From Candidatus Yanofskyibacteriota bacterium (GTDB lineage Bacteria > Patescibacteriota > Minisyncoccia > 2-02-FULL-40-12 > IGHO2-01-FULL-4-A): a stretch of DNA of 51,298 nucleotides. The notes under the pieces were generated by a model, which saw only the letters and a program-made list of their open reading frames with translations, made no database searches and was not told the DNA's origin. Shown here piece after piece: positions 9,992 through 19,698 of this stretch. The position numbers and the translations under genes were made by a program. The stretch is from positions 1-51,298 of the forward strand of contig JACPNJ010000002.1 in the NCBI GenBank assembly GCA_016185545.1, read 5' to 3'. Numbering within the stretch: the stretch's first letter is position 1; the number at the start of each line of letters is the position of its first letter.

Positions 9992-12900
9992 CTATTTTAC
10001 AGGTTCGCCGATTACGTGCTTTGATAATGCCTGGCTGCTGATAAGAGTAATATCCTGGAAGCGATAGCCTTTTTGGACTAGAACTTCCGGACTGTTGATC
10101 CATCTAAACTGGTTGTTCTCGAATACATACACCTTCGGATCGTCCGTCAGTTTAACCAACGTACCATTAGGATACGGCAATTTCTCTGTTGTTTGAGTTA
10201 TGTCATTTCCGGCGGCGTAAGTCTCAAGAACTTCATTCGGTAAAACAATAACTTTGCTAAAATCAAAACCGTAAGATTTAAAGATATCAGCCGTGGTAAC
10301 CCAGCGTTTCTTTGTCTCGTGCAGAATGTAAACCTTGGGGCTGTCCAGCGGTTTAATTAGGGATCCGTCTGGTAAAAGTTGCTGGCTGGCAGGATACGGC
10401 AATTTCTCTGTTGTTTGAGTTATGTCATTTCCGGCGGCGTAAGTCTCAAGAACTTCATTCGGTAAAGTAATAACTTTGCTAAAATCAAAACCGTAGGATT
10501 TAAAGATATCAGCCGTGGTAACCCAGCGTTTCTTTGTCTCGTGGAGAATGTAAACTCTGGGACTGTCTAGCGGTTTAATTAGGGATCCGTCTGGTAAAAG
10601 TTGCTGGCTAAGCTGATCTCCCGTTTGATACTTATCCAACTGCTTATCGTCAACTACACCTACATGATTGAAACCAAAGCCCAAAGAATAAAAAGCCGCA
10701 ACAGAGGAAATCGGCCTCTTGATGTTATTCTTACTGTCAATCATGAAGACCGTCGGCGCGCTTTTGCCTTTTAAAAGAAAGGTCTGAATTATGCCGGGGG
10801 TTTCTTTATCCGAAAGCGGTTTGCCGAAAGGATAAGAATCTATGGCTAACGGATTCGGCACTATAACAACTTTAGGCTGGGTACCGGCCAGTCGTTGAAG
10901 CAACTTCCAACTGGGCACCCATCTTTTGGTTCCGCCTTCAATAAGGTAGACGCTTTTATTAAGTATTCCTCTTATCAGGACGCCTGAAGGATAAACAGCC
11001 AAGGAACTACCCACGCCCGGAAGCACCGTACTTTGGAGTTTCGGGGCTACATATCCGGTAGTTTGGGCGATATCAAGCGGTCTGGAAAACTCAGGGAAAG
11101 AAGTGACTCCTTCCTTAGGAACAGCCTTAATCTCTAACGGCTTGGAAAAGTTTTTAGCTAAATCCAGGGCATAAATGTTAAAATAGTAGGTTTTGCCATT
11201 CTGCAAGTTAACGACGATGGATTTTTTGACGTTATCTTCCAATATAGCTTGGCCATCATCGGGAGATAAAGGCTGGTGTTCTGTATTTTGCACGATTAAG
11301 ACACGGACAAAATCTGTATCAGATGGATTGTCCCATTCCAATAAAATCATGCCGTCGGCTTCAACAACTCTGGCAAGTTTAACCGGCTGGGGCGGGATTA
11401 AATCGATAGTGCTGCCTCCGCCACCACCTCCGCCACCACTGCCACCGCCGCCACCGCCGCCACTAATAACCGGGGCCGTGGGCGTAAAGCTTAAGACTGC
11501 GGGGTCAGAAACTATTCCCTGATCGTCATAACTGAAGATAGTATAATAGTAAGTCGTGCCGTTGGTTGTGCCGGTATCAGTGTAAGTCAGGGTTGGCGAG
11601 GCAACCTGGGCAAGGAGCTGAGCGGAATTGGGTGTAGTAAGAAAACCGGTGGTGTTGCGGTAGATACGGGCACCGGCATAAAGCTCGTAGGGTACCCCGT
11701 TATCATCAACGGGTGCTCCCCAGGAAAGGATAACTGAACCGTTTGAGGCGACAAGGTTCGCTATCTTCGGCGGTTTGGCAAGGCGGGCCAGAGTGGCGCT
11801 CACCTGATTGAGGCTCATGACGGTATTGCCCGCGGCATCGGTAGATACGATCTGTATATTGTAAGAAGTTTTACGCAACAGTCCTGCCAAAACCACCTGA
11901 TGGGTATTCGAAAGGGTGGCACTCAGCTGGGAGGCAGAACCATAGGCGGACGAGGTACCATAGTTAACCTTACTGATAGCCGGCTCATTGGTATTCCAGC
12001 TAATCGTGAGATCATAGGGGGAAGGAATGATTTGAATACCGGAAACAACCGGCGGGACAATATCCGCTGGAAGGACCACGCTACTGGTGGTAAAGCTCTG
12101 GTTTGATCCCGAGGCCGAATTTCCTGCGGCATCTCTGGATTTGACTCTGAAATTATAGGTTGTACCCGCGCTAAGACTTGTTAAGGAAACGCTATGGGCA
12201 GTCAGCATCGTTGTATTGAGGACGGTTTGTGAACCATAGGCGGTAGTCAAGCCGTACTCCACCTGGGTATCAGATACTTCATTGGTAGTCCAGTTAATGG
12301 TAACGGCATTGGCAGTGATATTCGAGGTTTGTATATTAGATATGACAGGCGCGGTAATATCCGGCGGAGATAAGGTGGTAAAGGTTAGATCTCCTGATAC
12401 AGCCAGATTACCGGCGGCATCCTTGGATTTCACCCGGTAGTGATAGAGGGTACCGGCAGAAAGGCCGGAAAGTAATTGCAAATGGGAAGTGACCAGACTT
12501 GTGTTCAGGGTTGTTGATGAACCGTAACTTGTAGTGGTACCGTATTCTACTTGCGTATCTGATGCTTCATTGGTAGTCCAGGTAACAGTGGCGCCTGATG
12601 TGGTCAGGGAATTGGCCAGGATATTGCTGATGACAGGGGCAGTGGTATCGGCCGGGGGAAGGGCTACCGTAGTACGGGAGGATACGTTGGAAAGAGGAGA
12701 AATATTGTTTGCTTCATCCAATGTCTTCATAGCAAAATAGTGGAGTACATTGGGCGATAAGCCGATGGCTATGTAGCTCTGGGTAGTATTAGCTATTTGG
12801 GGAGCAGGCAAACCGGATAAAATAAAGGCGGCATTCCAATTAGCATCAGTAATAGGTATTGTCGACCAACGCATTTGATAAGTTGAAGCAGTGCCGACGT

Positions 12901-15900
12901 TATTGTCATCGCCGGGAGCAGACCAGGATAAAGTTATAGATGTCTGGGTAGCGCTGACAGCGTTTAAATTGGTTATTTGGGAGGGAGGCGTGGTATCCGG
13001 AAGACCGGGAGTGGAAAAGGTACTATTGATGGAAACCGAACCGTTGGATTTGACCCGGTAATTGTAAGTAGTCGTCTGATTAAGGCCGGTAAGAGCAACT
13101 GAATGATTGGTCACCAGCGCGGAGTCAAGAATTGTGGCTGAACCGTAACTAACAGTTAAACCGTATTCTACCTGGGAATTGGCTGGAATATCAGTTAGCC
13201 AGGTTATAGTGGCGCCGGAAGAGGTAATGCCGGTAGCTTGGATGTTGGAGATTATGGGAGCCGGTGAAGCAGTAGTAAATGTGCCATCGGAAGAAACAGA
13301 AGTTAAATTACCCGAGTCAGTTGATTCAACTTGATAGTGATAGAGAGTAGAAGAAGTAAGACCGCCCAGAGCAACAGAGTGGTTAGTAACCAAAGTGTTG
13401 TCTACAACTGTAGAAATAGTATAGCTGGACGATAAACCATAATTAATTTTGGAGGTAGACGGTTTGTCCGTCGACCAGGTAATAACGGCAGAATTATTAG
13501 AAATGTTGGATGCTAAAACGGAAGAAATAACGGGTGGTTGTGAAACAGTAACCGTCACTGATGGGGAGGTAGTGCTGTTACCGGCCGCATCCCGCGCGAC
13601 CGCGCTTAGCATATGCGAACCGTTGGTTGTGGTTGTGGTATTCCAGGAGATTGAGAAAGGAGAAAGGGTGACCTCCGTTCCCAAGTTAACTCCGTCTAAT
13701 TTAAACTGGACGCCAACCACGCCCACATTGTCGGAAGCGGTGGCAGAGACAGAAATAGAAGAACCGGAGACAGTTGAGCCGGAGGTGGGAGCAGAGATAA
13801 AGACTGTGGGAACGGTGGTGTCGGGAGTGGGAGGGGGCGGAGGGGAGACAGCTCCAGCCGGCACAATGGCCCAAATGGGATTGTTGTTCAAAGGATTCGG
13901 GCTCACAAGGGTCTGGTTGAGGATATTATCTCTGCACCAGTTCCACGCAGTGCTCCCGCCGGTCTCACCGGCTATTTGAGAACATGCCGCCATCGCTATG
14001 TAAGGATAGCCACCGTCGGCATCTCCCAATAAACGAAAAGATTCGCATGGGGTATTTGTGAACGCCTGACCACCAATGGTATCCCAGCAGTTTGAGTTCT
14101 GTACAGTCGACACGAAACCGGTCTTTAAATCGGAGAAAGTAGTATAAAAGCTATTCGTTAAAGTTTTGATTACAGGAATTTCATAAGCGCCGATTAGATA
14201 AGGATTGTAAGCGGGATCGGTAATCGTGTTGACGATAAATGGACTTGACCATGTAAGCAAGTCGCCGGATTTGAAACCAAGCTGCTTAGAGAAGCCGAGC
14301 GCCCAGGTGACCATATTGTTCATCCAAAATGCCTCGCCGCGCGAAACTTGAGTACCATCCACGGGCCAGTCGGTAAATGGCTCTCCGCTGTTGCCGCGTT
14401 CCCATTGGCGCAATGGTGAGGGGGGCCACGCGGTCCTTACCGTGGTGTTCCCCCAGTTCCACATGGTATTGCCCTGATAACTGGTACCGATAATGTTCCT
14501 TGCGCCTTCCCATGCCGCCAACGTATCGTCCATTAATTGGGAAAAGTAGGTTTTCTCCGGAGTCCCATCGGGAATTATAAAAGCAGAAGCAGCTCTAGTT
14601 CTTAATCCCCATGCCTCTCCTCGAATCTCACAGGCGCCTTGCGCCCAGCCGCAAATTGCGCCAAAGGTTCCATTGGGGCCACGGCTTCCGGAATCACCAC
14701 CGGAGACGGAGCCATCGGGAGAAAATGCGACCCATCCCGACCAGAACATCAGTTCCTCCAGATACCAATGGTCCCCAGTGAGCAGGTACTGAACATAAAA
14801 CGGCTCCGGTAAATGGGACAATTGGGGATTCCAGCCACTGCTTGTATGACTGCCGACAAATCCGATGCTGTCCGCACCAGTCGCTACGCTCCAATTATCA
14901 CCCCTCTGCCCTGCTGATAATGTCGGGCGTTGGCTGATGGACATGACTCGTCCAATGCCGGAAACAGTGCCGGCACGATCCATAGATTTTGCGGAATTGC
15001 CCTCGCGAACATGTACTGGCCAGGCCGCGGCTAAGTCAGCCATGCCTAAAGCTCGATCCTTTAGACAGGGCGCGCTCGCATTACCGGAGCCCATGGCAAA
15101 AATCCATTGAACTGACCACTTTGGAAATGGAGCAATCTCTGGACGACTGCCCGGAGCTCCCATAGACTTTTGCCAGAAATCGCCGGAGTCATACAAATCC
15201 TTCGCAGCAGCATTCCAATTGTTACAAGCCGAAGTAATTGTGGAGTTTGAAACAATTTTAGTCTGGTCATAATTTGGCAAGGATTTGGTGGATAAAACAT
15301 AGGACAAATTATGGTCCATATTGACTGTTGCCGGAGTACCTCCAATCCAGTATGAAACTCCATTCGGCTTAATCCATCTGCTCATGGCTGTTTGAGTGAA
15401 TGTGGCACGACTATAAACTGTGGAGGGGTTGGCAAAACCCACGGTAATAGCCAATGAATAGGATTGATCCTGAAGTACGCCGGTTGTTGAAATTTCTCCA
15501 ATCGCCCGAACAGAAACTTTGTTTATTCCCGGCCAGAATGTCGCTTCAAAACGGGGACGGAAAGACCGGTTAGCGTCACAACCCATATCATACGTTCTTG
15601 CAACAGAATCATCTGCCAAAATAATTGTCTGCACGATCTGCCCCGATGTCCATACTGTGTAGTGGCCGTTTGCCAGCATGGTTCTTGCGGATTTTGTCTG
15701 CGCTCCCAAACCACAGTTAATGGAAATAGTCGCGTCAAAATCAAAGTTAGCGCCAAGCATCTGTGCCTGCGTCAATGGCGTGTTGTTGCCGGAAGTCTGG
15801 TTTTGGAATGTGACGGTGGCATTACTGCCTGCCGTGATGGTCGGCATAAGGAAAGAGATGACGGCATGCTTCACGGAACCGTCAGACCATCTGGTCTTCA

Positions 15901-16027
15901 CATCTGCCTGGGTGGTGACGGCAGTGCCATTCACAAGGGCTTGGGGGAAGTTGGCTATTTCTCCCTGAACAAAGGGGCGGGCAAAGGACACGGGATAGTT
16001 GGTAGAGGTAGAGCCGGAAATAATCAT
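9992..16027 (-). CDS. Giant extracellular protein: carbohydrate-active-like N-terminal region, Ig-like and multiple FN3 domains, Gly-rich linker, C-terminal 'KRWV' repeats
   Basis: 2011-aa ORF. The same frame stays open upstream of the ATG through another FN3 repeat to about 16305, so this is probably the 3' part of a larger gene. Confidence 0.85.
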   Translation of the reverse strand: MIISGSTSTNYPVSFARPFVQGEIANFPQALVNGTAVTTQADVKTRWSDGSVKHAVISFLMPTITAGSNATVTFQNQTSGNNTPLTQAQMLGANFDFDATISINCGLGAQTKSARTMLANGHYTVWTSGQIVQTIILADDSVARTYDMGCDANRSFRPRFEATFWPGINKVSVRAIGEISTTGVLQDQSYSLAITVGFANPSTVYSRATFTQTAMSRWIKPNGVSYWIGGTPATVNMDHNLSYVLSTKSLPNYDQTKIVSNSTITSACNNWNAAAKDLYDSGDFWQKSMGAPGSRPEIAPFPKWSVQWIFAMGSGNASAPCLKDRALGMADLAAAWPVHVREGNSAKSMDRAGTVSGIGRVMSISQRPTLSAGQRGDNWSVATGADSIGFVGSHTSSGWNPQLSHLPEPFYVQYLLTGDHWYLEELMFWSGWVAFSPDGSVSGGDSGSRGPNGTFGAICGWAQGACEIRGEAWGLRTRAASAFIIPDGTPEKTYFSQLMDDTLAAWEGARNIIGTSYQGNTMWNWGNTTVRTAWPPSPLRQWERGNSGEPFTDWPVDGTQVSRGEAFWMNNMVTWALGFSKQLGFKSGDLLTWSSPFIVNTITDPAYNPYLIGAYEIPVIKTLTNSFYTTFSDLKTGFVSTVQNSNCWDTIGGQAFTNTPCESFRLLGDADGGYPYIAMAACSQIAGETGGSTAWNWCRDNILNQTLVSPNPLNNNPIWAIVPAGAVSPPPPPTPDTTVPTVFISAPTSGSTVSGSSISVSATASDNVGVVGVQFKLDGVNLGTEVTLSPFSISWNTTTTTNGSHMLSAVARDAAGNSTTSPSVTVTVSQPPVISSVLASNISNNSAVITWSTDKPSTSKINYGLSSSYTISTVVDNTLVTNHSVALGGLTSSTLYHYQVESTDSGNLTSVSSDGTFTTASPAPIISNIQATGITSSGATITWLTDIPANSQVEYGLTVSYGSATILDSALVTNHSVALTGLNQTTTYNYRVKSNGSVSINSTFSTPGLPDTTPPSQITNLNAVSATQTSITLSWSAPGDDNNVGTASTYQMRWSTIPITDANWNAAFILSGLPAPQIANTTQSYIAIGLSPNVLHYFAMKTLDEANNISPLSNVSSRTTVALPPADTTAPVISNILANSLTTSGATVTWTTNEASDTQVEYGTTTSYGSSTTLNTSLVTSHLQLLSGLSAGTLYHYRVKSKDAAGNLAVSGDLTFTTLSPPDITAPVISNIQTSNITANAVTINWTTNEVSDTQVEYGLTTAYGSQTVLNTTMLTAHSVSLTSLSAGTTYNFRVKSRDAAGNSASGSNQSFTTSSVVLPADIVPPVVSGIQIIPSPYDLTISWNTNEPAISKVNYGTSSAYGSASQLSATLSNTHQVVLAGLLRKTSYNIQIVSTDAAGNTVMSLNQVSATLARLAKPPKIANLVASNGSVILSWGAPVDDNGVPYELYAGARIYRNTTGFLTTPNSAQLLAQVASPTLTYTDTGTTNGTTYYYTIFSYDDQGIVSDPAVLSFTPTAPVISGGGGGGGSGGGGGGGGSTIDLIPPQPVKLARVVEADGMILLEWDNPSDTDFVRVLIVQNTEHQPLSPDDGQAILEDNVKKSIVVNLQNGKTYYFNIYALDLAKNFSKPLEIKAVPKEGVTSFPEFSRPLDIAQTTGYVAPKLQSTVLPGVGSSLAVYPSGVLIRGILNKSVYLIEGGTKRWVPSWKLLQRLAGTQPKVVIVPNPLAIDSYPFGKPLSDKETPGIIQTFLLKGKSAPTVFMIDSKNNIKRPISSVAAFYSLGFGFNHVGVVDDKQLDKYQTGDQLSQQLLPDGSLIKPLDSPRVYILHETKKRWVTTADIFKSYGFDFSKVITLPNEVLETYAAGNDITQTTEKLPYPASQQLLPDGSLIKPLDSPKVYILHETKKRWVTTADIFKSYGFDFSKVIVLPNEVLETYAAGNDITQTTEKLPYPNGTLVKLTDDPKVYVFENNQFRWINSPEVLVQKGYRFQDITLISSQALSKHVIGEPVK
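10170..10609. repeat. Two near-identical 222-bp tandem repeats inside the giant ORF
   Basis: Copies start at 10170 and 10392 (ggatacggcaatttctctgttgtttgag...); they encode 'ASQQLLPDGSLIKPLDSP.VYILHETKKRWVTTADIFKSYGFDFSKVI.LPNEVLETYAAGNDITQTTEKLPYP'. Confidence 0.9.
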
Positions 16028-16262
16028 GCTATTGCCGGCCGCCGGCGGAGGCGACGGAGCCGAAGCCGTGGTGTTAAATGTATTGTCCCCCGACGTTGCC
16101 AGATTGCTTGAGGCGTCTTTTGATTTGACTCGGTAGTGATAGAGAGTGGAAGCAGTAAGGCCGGTAAGATTGGCTGAATGAGCAGCAACGAGCGAGGTAT
16201 TAAGTGCGGTCGAAAAGCCATAACTCGTCGTGGTGCCGTATTCTACTTGGGTATCCGCCGCT

Positions 16263-19200
16263 TCATTTGTCGTCCAGGTTATAGTGGCGCCGGAGGAAGT
16301 TATGGAAGGTTGAGGCGGAAAGTCCTGAAATAGTTTGGGAATGCGCGGTAACAGGGCTTGTATTAAGTATCGTGGAGTTTCCGTACGCAGTGGTCAGGCC
16401 GTACTCTACTTGAGTATCAGAGGATTCATCTGTGGTCCAGGTTATGGTAGCGCCGGAGGAAGTGACGGAAGAGGCGGCGACTGCGGAGATGACGGGGGCG
16501 GTGGTGTCGGGAGGCGGAGGCGTGCTAGCTGTCAACTTAAGAATGAATGAATTTTGATCCGACTCCAGGATAAGCACGAAACATTTACAATCAGCTACAT
16601 AGCGAAAACGGCCCGAGCCTCCATTCGTGTTCGGGCATCCAAAAGAACTTGTCTGACACGTAGCAACCGGGGCCGTACCGCTAACAGTAAGTACTGAACA
16701 AGAAGGCGTTCCTCCGCCATTTGGATTGAAGGTATACACAGTCCGATTAATCGTGTTGTAGCTTACGAAGAGACCTAAATCCGGTTCCCAATCCCACATC
16801 GGGTATGAAATAGTGCCAATCCCATTGCAACCAGCAGGAACCGATGCTGTAATATCTGTAACAGTATAAGAACTCGCTCCCACCGCCGCGTTAATCTTAT
16901 AGAATTTAGGGGTACCAAGATTCAGAACACCGTTGTTTGAGGGGCCAACTGCATAGAATAGATTGTCGACTGGGTCGAATGCCAGAGAGACCTCCAAAGG
17001 AAACGCTACTCCACCTGGACCATCGCCTTTATTCACGCACGAAAAAGAAGAAAGGCTGGTGGTGGTGCAAAGAAACATGGTCCCATTCGAGGGCGCGACC
17101 AACAAGAGTTTACTCTCGTTGGTATGCCAGCGGGCCATCGCGCTCGGAGATTGCCAAAAGCCAGTGCTGGGATTGGCACCAGTAACTGTTGCTTTCGTCC
17201 AGGTTAGGTTAGCAAGGTCGAAGTTCCAAATACTTTTTACCGTGTCGCCACCAGCAGAGCAAATAGAACCTCCGAAACTAGACACCGCCCTCAATGAAGG
17301 AATGTACTCGAATGCATCATAAGTGTGCCGTGCGCCCGGCCCAGTTGTATTAAGCATCGTATCTGTGCATTGCTGTCCTGAATTCCCATTCACGCTGGTC
17401 ACACCATCGTCCATCGTATGTGACGGTTCAGTGATCCTGGTCATAGCTCCAGTCAAAAGCGAGAGTGCGTATACCGAGTTGTCTTTGGAATCCTGGTGTC
17501 CGCCACCCCAAATGACGGCCCTGTTACCAATTACATCGAACGCACCACCTCCATAAGCATCAATCACTTGCGCCGAACTATTTGCGTACACATACCCATT
17601 AAAATCGGGTGGAAAGATTGTCGGAGTTTGTACCAGCTTTGATGTAGCACCAAGGTTCGTCCAACCTATGGGAAAATTGGTCCCCCCTCCGCCGGGAGCA
17701 GTAGTCGTAAACGTAAAGTCGCCTGAAGTCGCCAGGTTTCCGGATGAATCTTTGGATTTAACCCGGTAATGCCAGAGGGTTGAAGCGGTAAGTCCTGAGA
17801 TAGTTTGGGAATGCGCGGTAACAAGACTTGTGTTGAGTACTGAAGGATTTCCATATGCAGTAGTCAAACCGTATTCTACTTGGGTATCTGACGCTTCATT
17901 TGTCGTCCAGGTTATCGTGGCGCCGGAAGAAGTTATGGAAGAGGCGGCGACTGCTGAAATGACGGGGGCGGTGGTGTCGGGAGTAGATGATATTGCCTGC
18001 GTCGTTACACCCACGGAAGCCGACTGTCCGGATTCATTCCCTGACGCGTCACGCGCGGATACAGTATAAGTATACGTTGTGGAAGGGGTAAGGCCGGTGT
18101 TTGAAAAAAAATTAGTTGCGGATGTCGCAATCTCTGACCCATTGCGGAATATCCCGTAGCCCGTCACTCCAACATTGTCCGTGGAAGCGGTCCAGGAGAG
18201 ATTGATTTGGGAAGATGATACGGCAGTGGCGGAGAGGCTGGTGGGGACGGACGGGGCAACGGTGTCGGGAGCAGTAGTCGTAAACGTAAAGTCGCCTGAA
18301 GTCGCCAGGTTTCCGGATGAATCTTTGGATTTAACCCGGTAATGCCAGAGGGTAGAAGCGGAAAGTCCGGAGATAGTTTGGGAATGCGCGGTAACAAGAC
18401 TTGTGTTGAGTACTGAAGGATTTCCATATGCAGTAGTCAAACCGTATTCTACTTGGGTATCTGACGCTTCATTTGTCGTCCAGGTTATAGTGGCGCCGGA
18501 GGAAGTTATGGAAGAGGCGGCAACTGCGGAGATGATGGGGGCGGTGGTGTCAGAAGAGGGAGGCGGAGTGGGAGTCGGCGTTGTTGCGCCAGCAGCCCTG
18601 AAAGACGCCATCTGTACAATCCAGGTTTGGGCGGAATTGTTGAAAGTCACGGAATTGGAACCCGTGCTTAAAACGTTCTTGTCCTCGGAGGCGTTGTTTT
18701 GAATGAAGCTTCTCTGGGTGAAACCGACACCACTTCCTCCCGTACCTTCAAAAAGCGCCGCTCCAAAAATCAGTTCATCCGAAAAATTAGTGATAGCGGC
18801 GCCGCTTGAAGCATCGGCGCTGGTTCCAGTAGCGAAGGCTGTTATATCAAGAGGAGTAGAGAGATCAGCGCCGGAATATTCATGGGCGGTTATGGATTTA
18901 CGGCCGTTAAAGATTCCGGAGAAGGTGGCTGTGACATTGAAGGCTGTGCCACCTACGATATTTTTGGCATACCATATCTCTTGGCTCCAGGATGCCAGTA
19001 CTCCGGACCCGACAGTGGGACCGACGGCTTTCGCGTATGTGTTGCCGGCGGTATCAGTGATACTGCTTACGCTTTGCGTGCTTGAGTTATACCAAACCCA
19101 GACAACCATCAGATTGGAATTGCCGACGGGATTCGTGAAATTAGCGGTTGTTACCGAATTGTTGCTTAAGAGCTCCGATCTTTCTGCCAGCTGGACAAAT

Positions 19201-19334
19201 GTAACGGCCGCATTGGCTTCTCCAATCTGAAAATTATAGACACCGGCGGTAGCGGTTACAATTACCAGTAAACTAAGGAGTGTTTTTTTGATGGTATTTG
19301 AGATATTTGTTTTCTCCATGGTTAACCGATTCAA
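16263..19334 (-). CDS. Secreted FN3-repeat / Kelch-like protein; 3' end frameshifted at a repeat junction
   Basis: Signal peptide, FN3 repeats 'ISAVAASSITSSGATITWTTNEASDTQVEYGLTTAYGN', Kelch-like 'NRAVIWGGGHQDSKDNSVYAL'. Ends abnormally in 'SGLSASTFHNFLRRHYNLDDK*' where FN3 should continue. Confidence 0.8.
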   Translation of the reverse strand: MNRLTMEKTNISNTIKKTLLSLLVIVTATAGVYNFQIGEANAAVTFVQLAERSELLSNNSVTTANFTNPVGNSNLMVVWVWYNSSTQSVSSITDTAGNTYAKAVGPTVGSGVLASWSQEIWYAKNIVGGTAFNVTATFSGIFNGRKSITAHEYSGADLSTPLDITAFATGTSADASSGAAITNFSDELIFGAALFEGTGGSGVGFTQRSFIQNNASEDKNVLSTGSNSVTFNNSAQTWIVQMASFRAAGATTPTPTPPPSSDTTAPIISAVAASSITSSGATITWTTNEASDTQVEYGLTTAYGNPSVLNTSLVTAHSQTISGLSASTLWHYRVKSKDSSGNLATSGDFTFTTTAPDTVAPSVPTSLSATAVSSSQINLSWTASTDNVGVTGYGIFRNGSEIATSATNFFSNTGLTPSTTYTYTVSARDASGNESGQSASVGVTTQAISSTPDTTAPVISAVAASSITSSGATITWTTNEASDTQVEYGLTTAYGNPSVLNTSLVTAHSQTISGLTASTLWHYRVKSKDSSGNLATSGDFTFTTTAPGGGGTNFPIGWTNLGATSKLVQTPTIFPPDFNGYVYANSSAQVIDAYGGGAFDVIGNRAVIWGGGHQDSKDNSVYALSLLTGAMTRITEPSHTMDDGVTSVNGNSGQQCTDTMLNTTGPGARHTYDAFEYIPSLRAVSSFGGSICSAGGDTVKSIWNFDLANLTWTKATVTGANPSTGFWQSPSAMARWHTNESKLLLVAPSNGTMFLCTTTSLSSFSCVNKGDGPGGVAFPLEVSLAFDPVDNLFYAVGPSNNGVLNLGTPKFYKINAAVGASSYTVTDITASVPAGCNGIGTISYPMWDWEPDLGLFVSYNTINRTVYTFNPNGGGTPSCSVLTVSGTAPVATCQTSSFGCPNTNGGSGRFRYVADCKCFVLILESDQNSFILKLTASTPPPPDTTAPVISAVAASSVTSSGATITWTTDESSDTQVEYGLTTAYGNSTILNTSPVTAHSQTISGLSASTFHNFLRRHYNLDDK

Positions 19335-19432
19335 ATTCTAGTTCTAGTATAGCATGGAAACATAGAGAAAATAACAAAACTGTTGATAATAAATGAGATA
19401 ACCAAACATTTTATTTCAATTAATATCCGATC

Positions 19433-19465
19433 ATAATAAAAGCCCCGTTACGGGGCTTTTATTAT
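19433..19465. terminator. Terminator hairpin
   Basis: ataataaaagccccg tta cggggcttttattat, perfect 15-bp stem. Confidence 0.85.
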
Positions 19466-19698
19466 GGGAAGGGACCAAGTCATCAGTATTTATCCTGTCT
19501 GGTTCATTTAGGTTTGTTTGGTTGTCGTGGACGTTCTAACACTTGGGTATTGGCATTCAAAATCCCTTGTGAAACTATTAATAGGTTTATTAATGTTTTG
19601 ATAAATTTAATAAGTATTTTTTGTCTATGGATATAATTATTATATGGTATAGCCTGATTTTAAATAATTTTTTAATTTAAATGGTGTTGCATGCTTAT

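Noticed and set aside
12534-19230. Long plus-strand ORFs (e.g. 13449-13979, 18403-18702, 18703-19230) antisense to the FN3 genes
   Set aside because: They overlay strong minus-strand repeat-protein coding and are low-complexity mirror translations of FN3 repeats; no independent domain signal.
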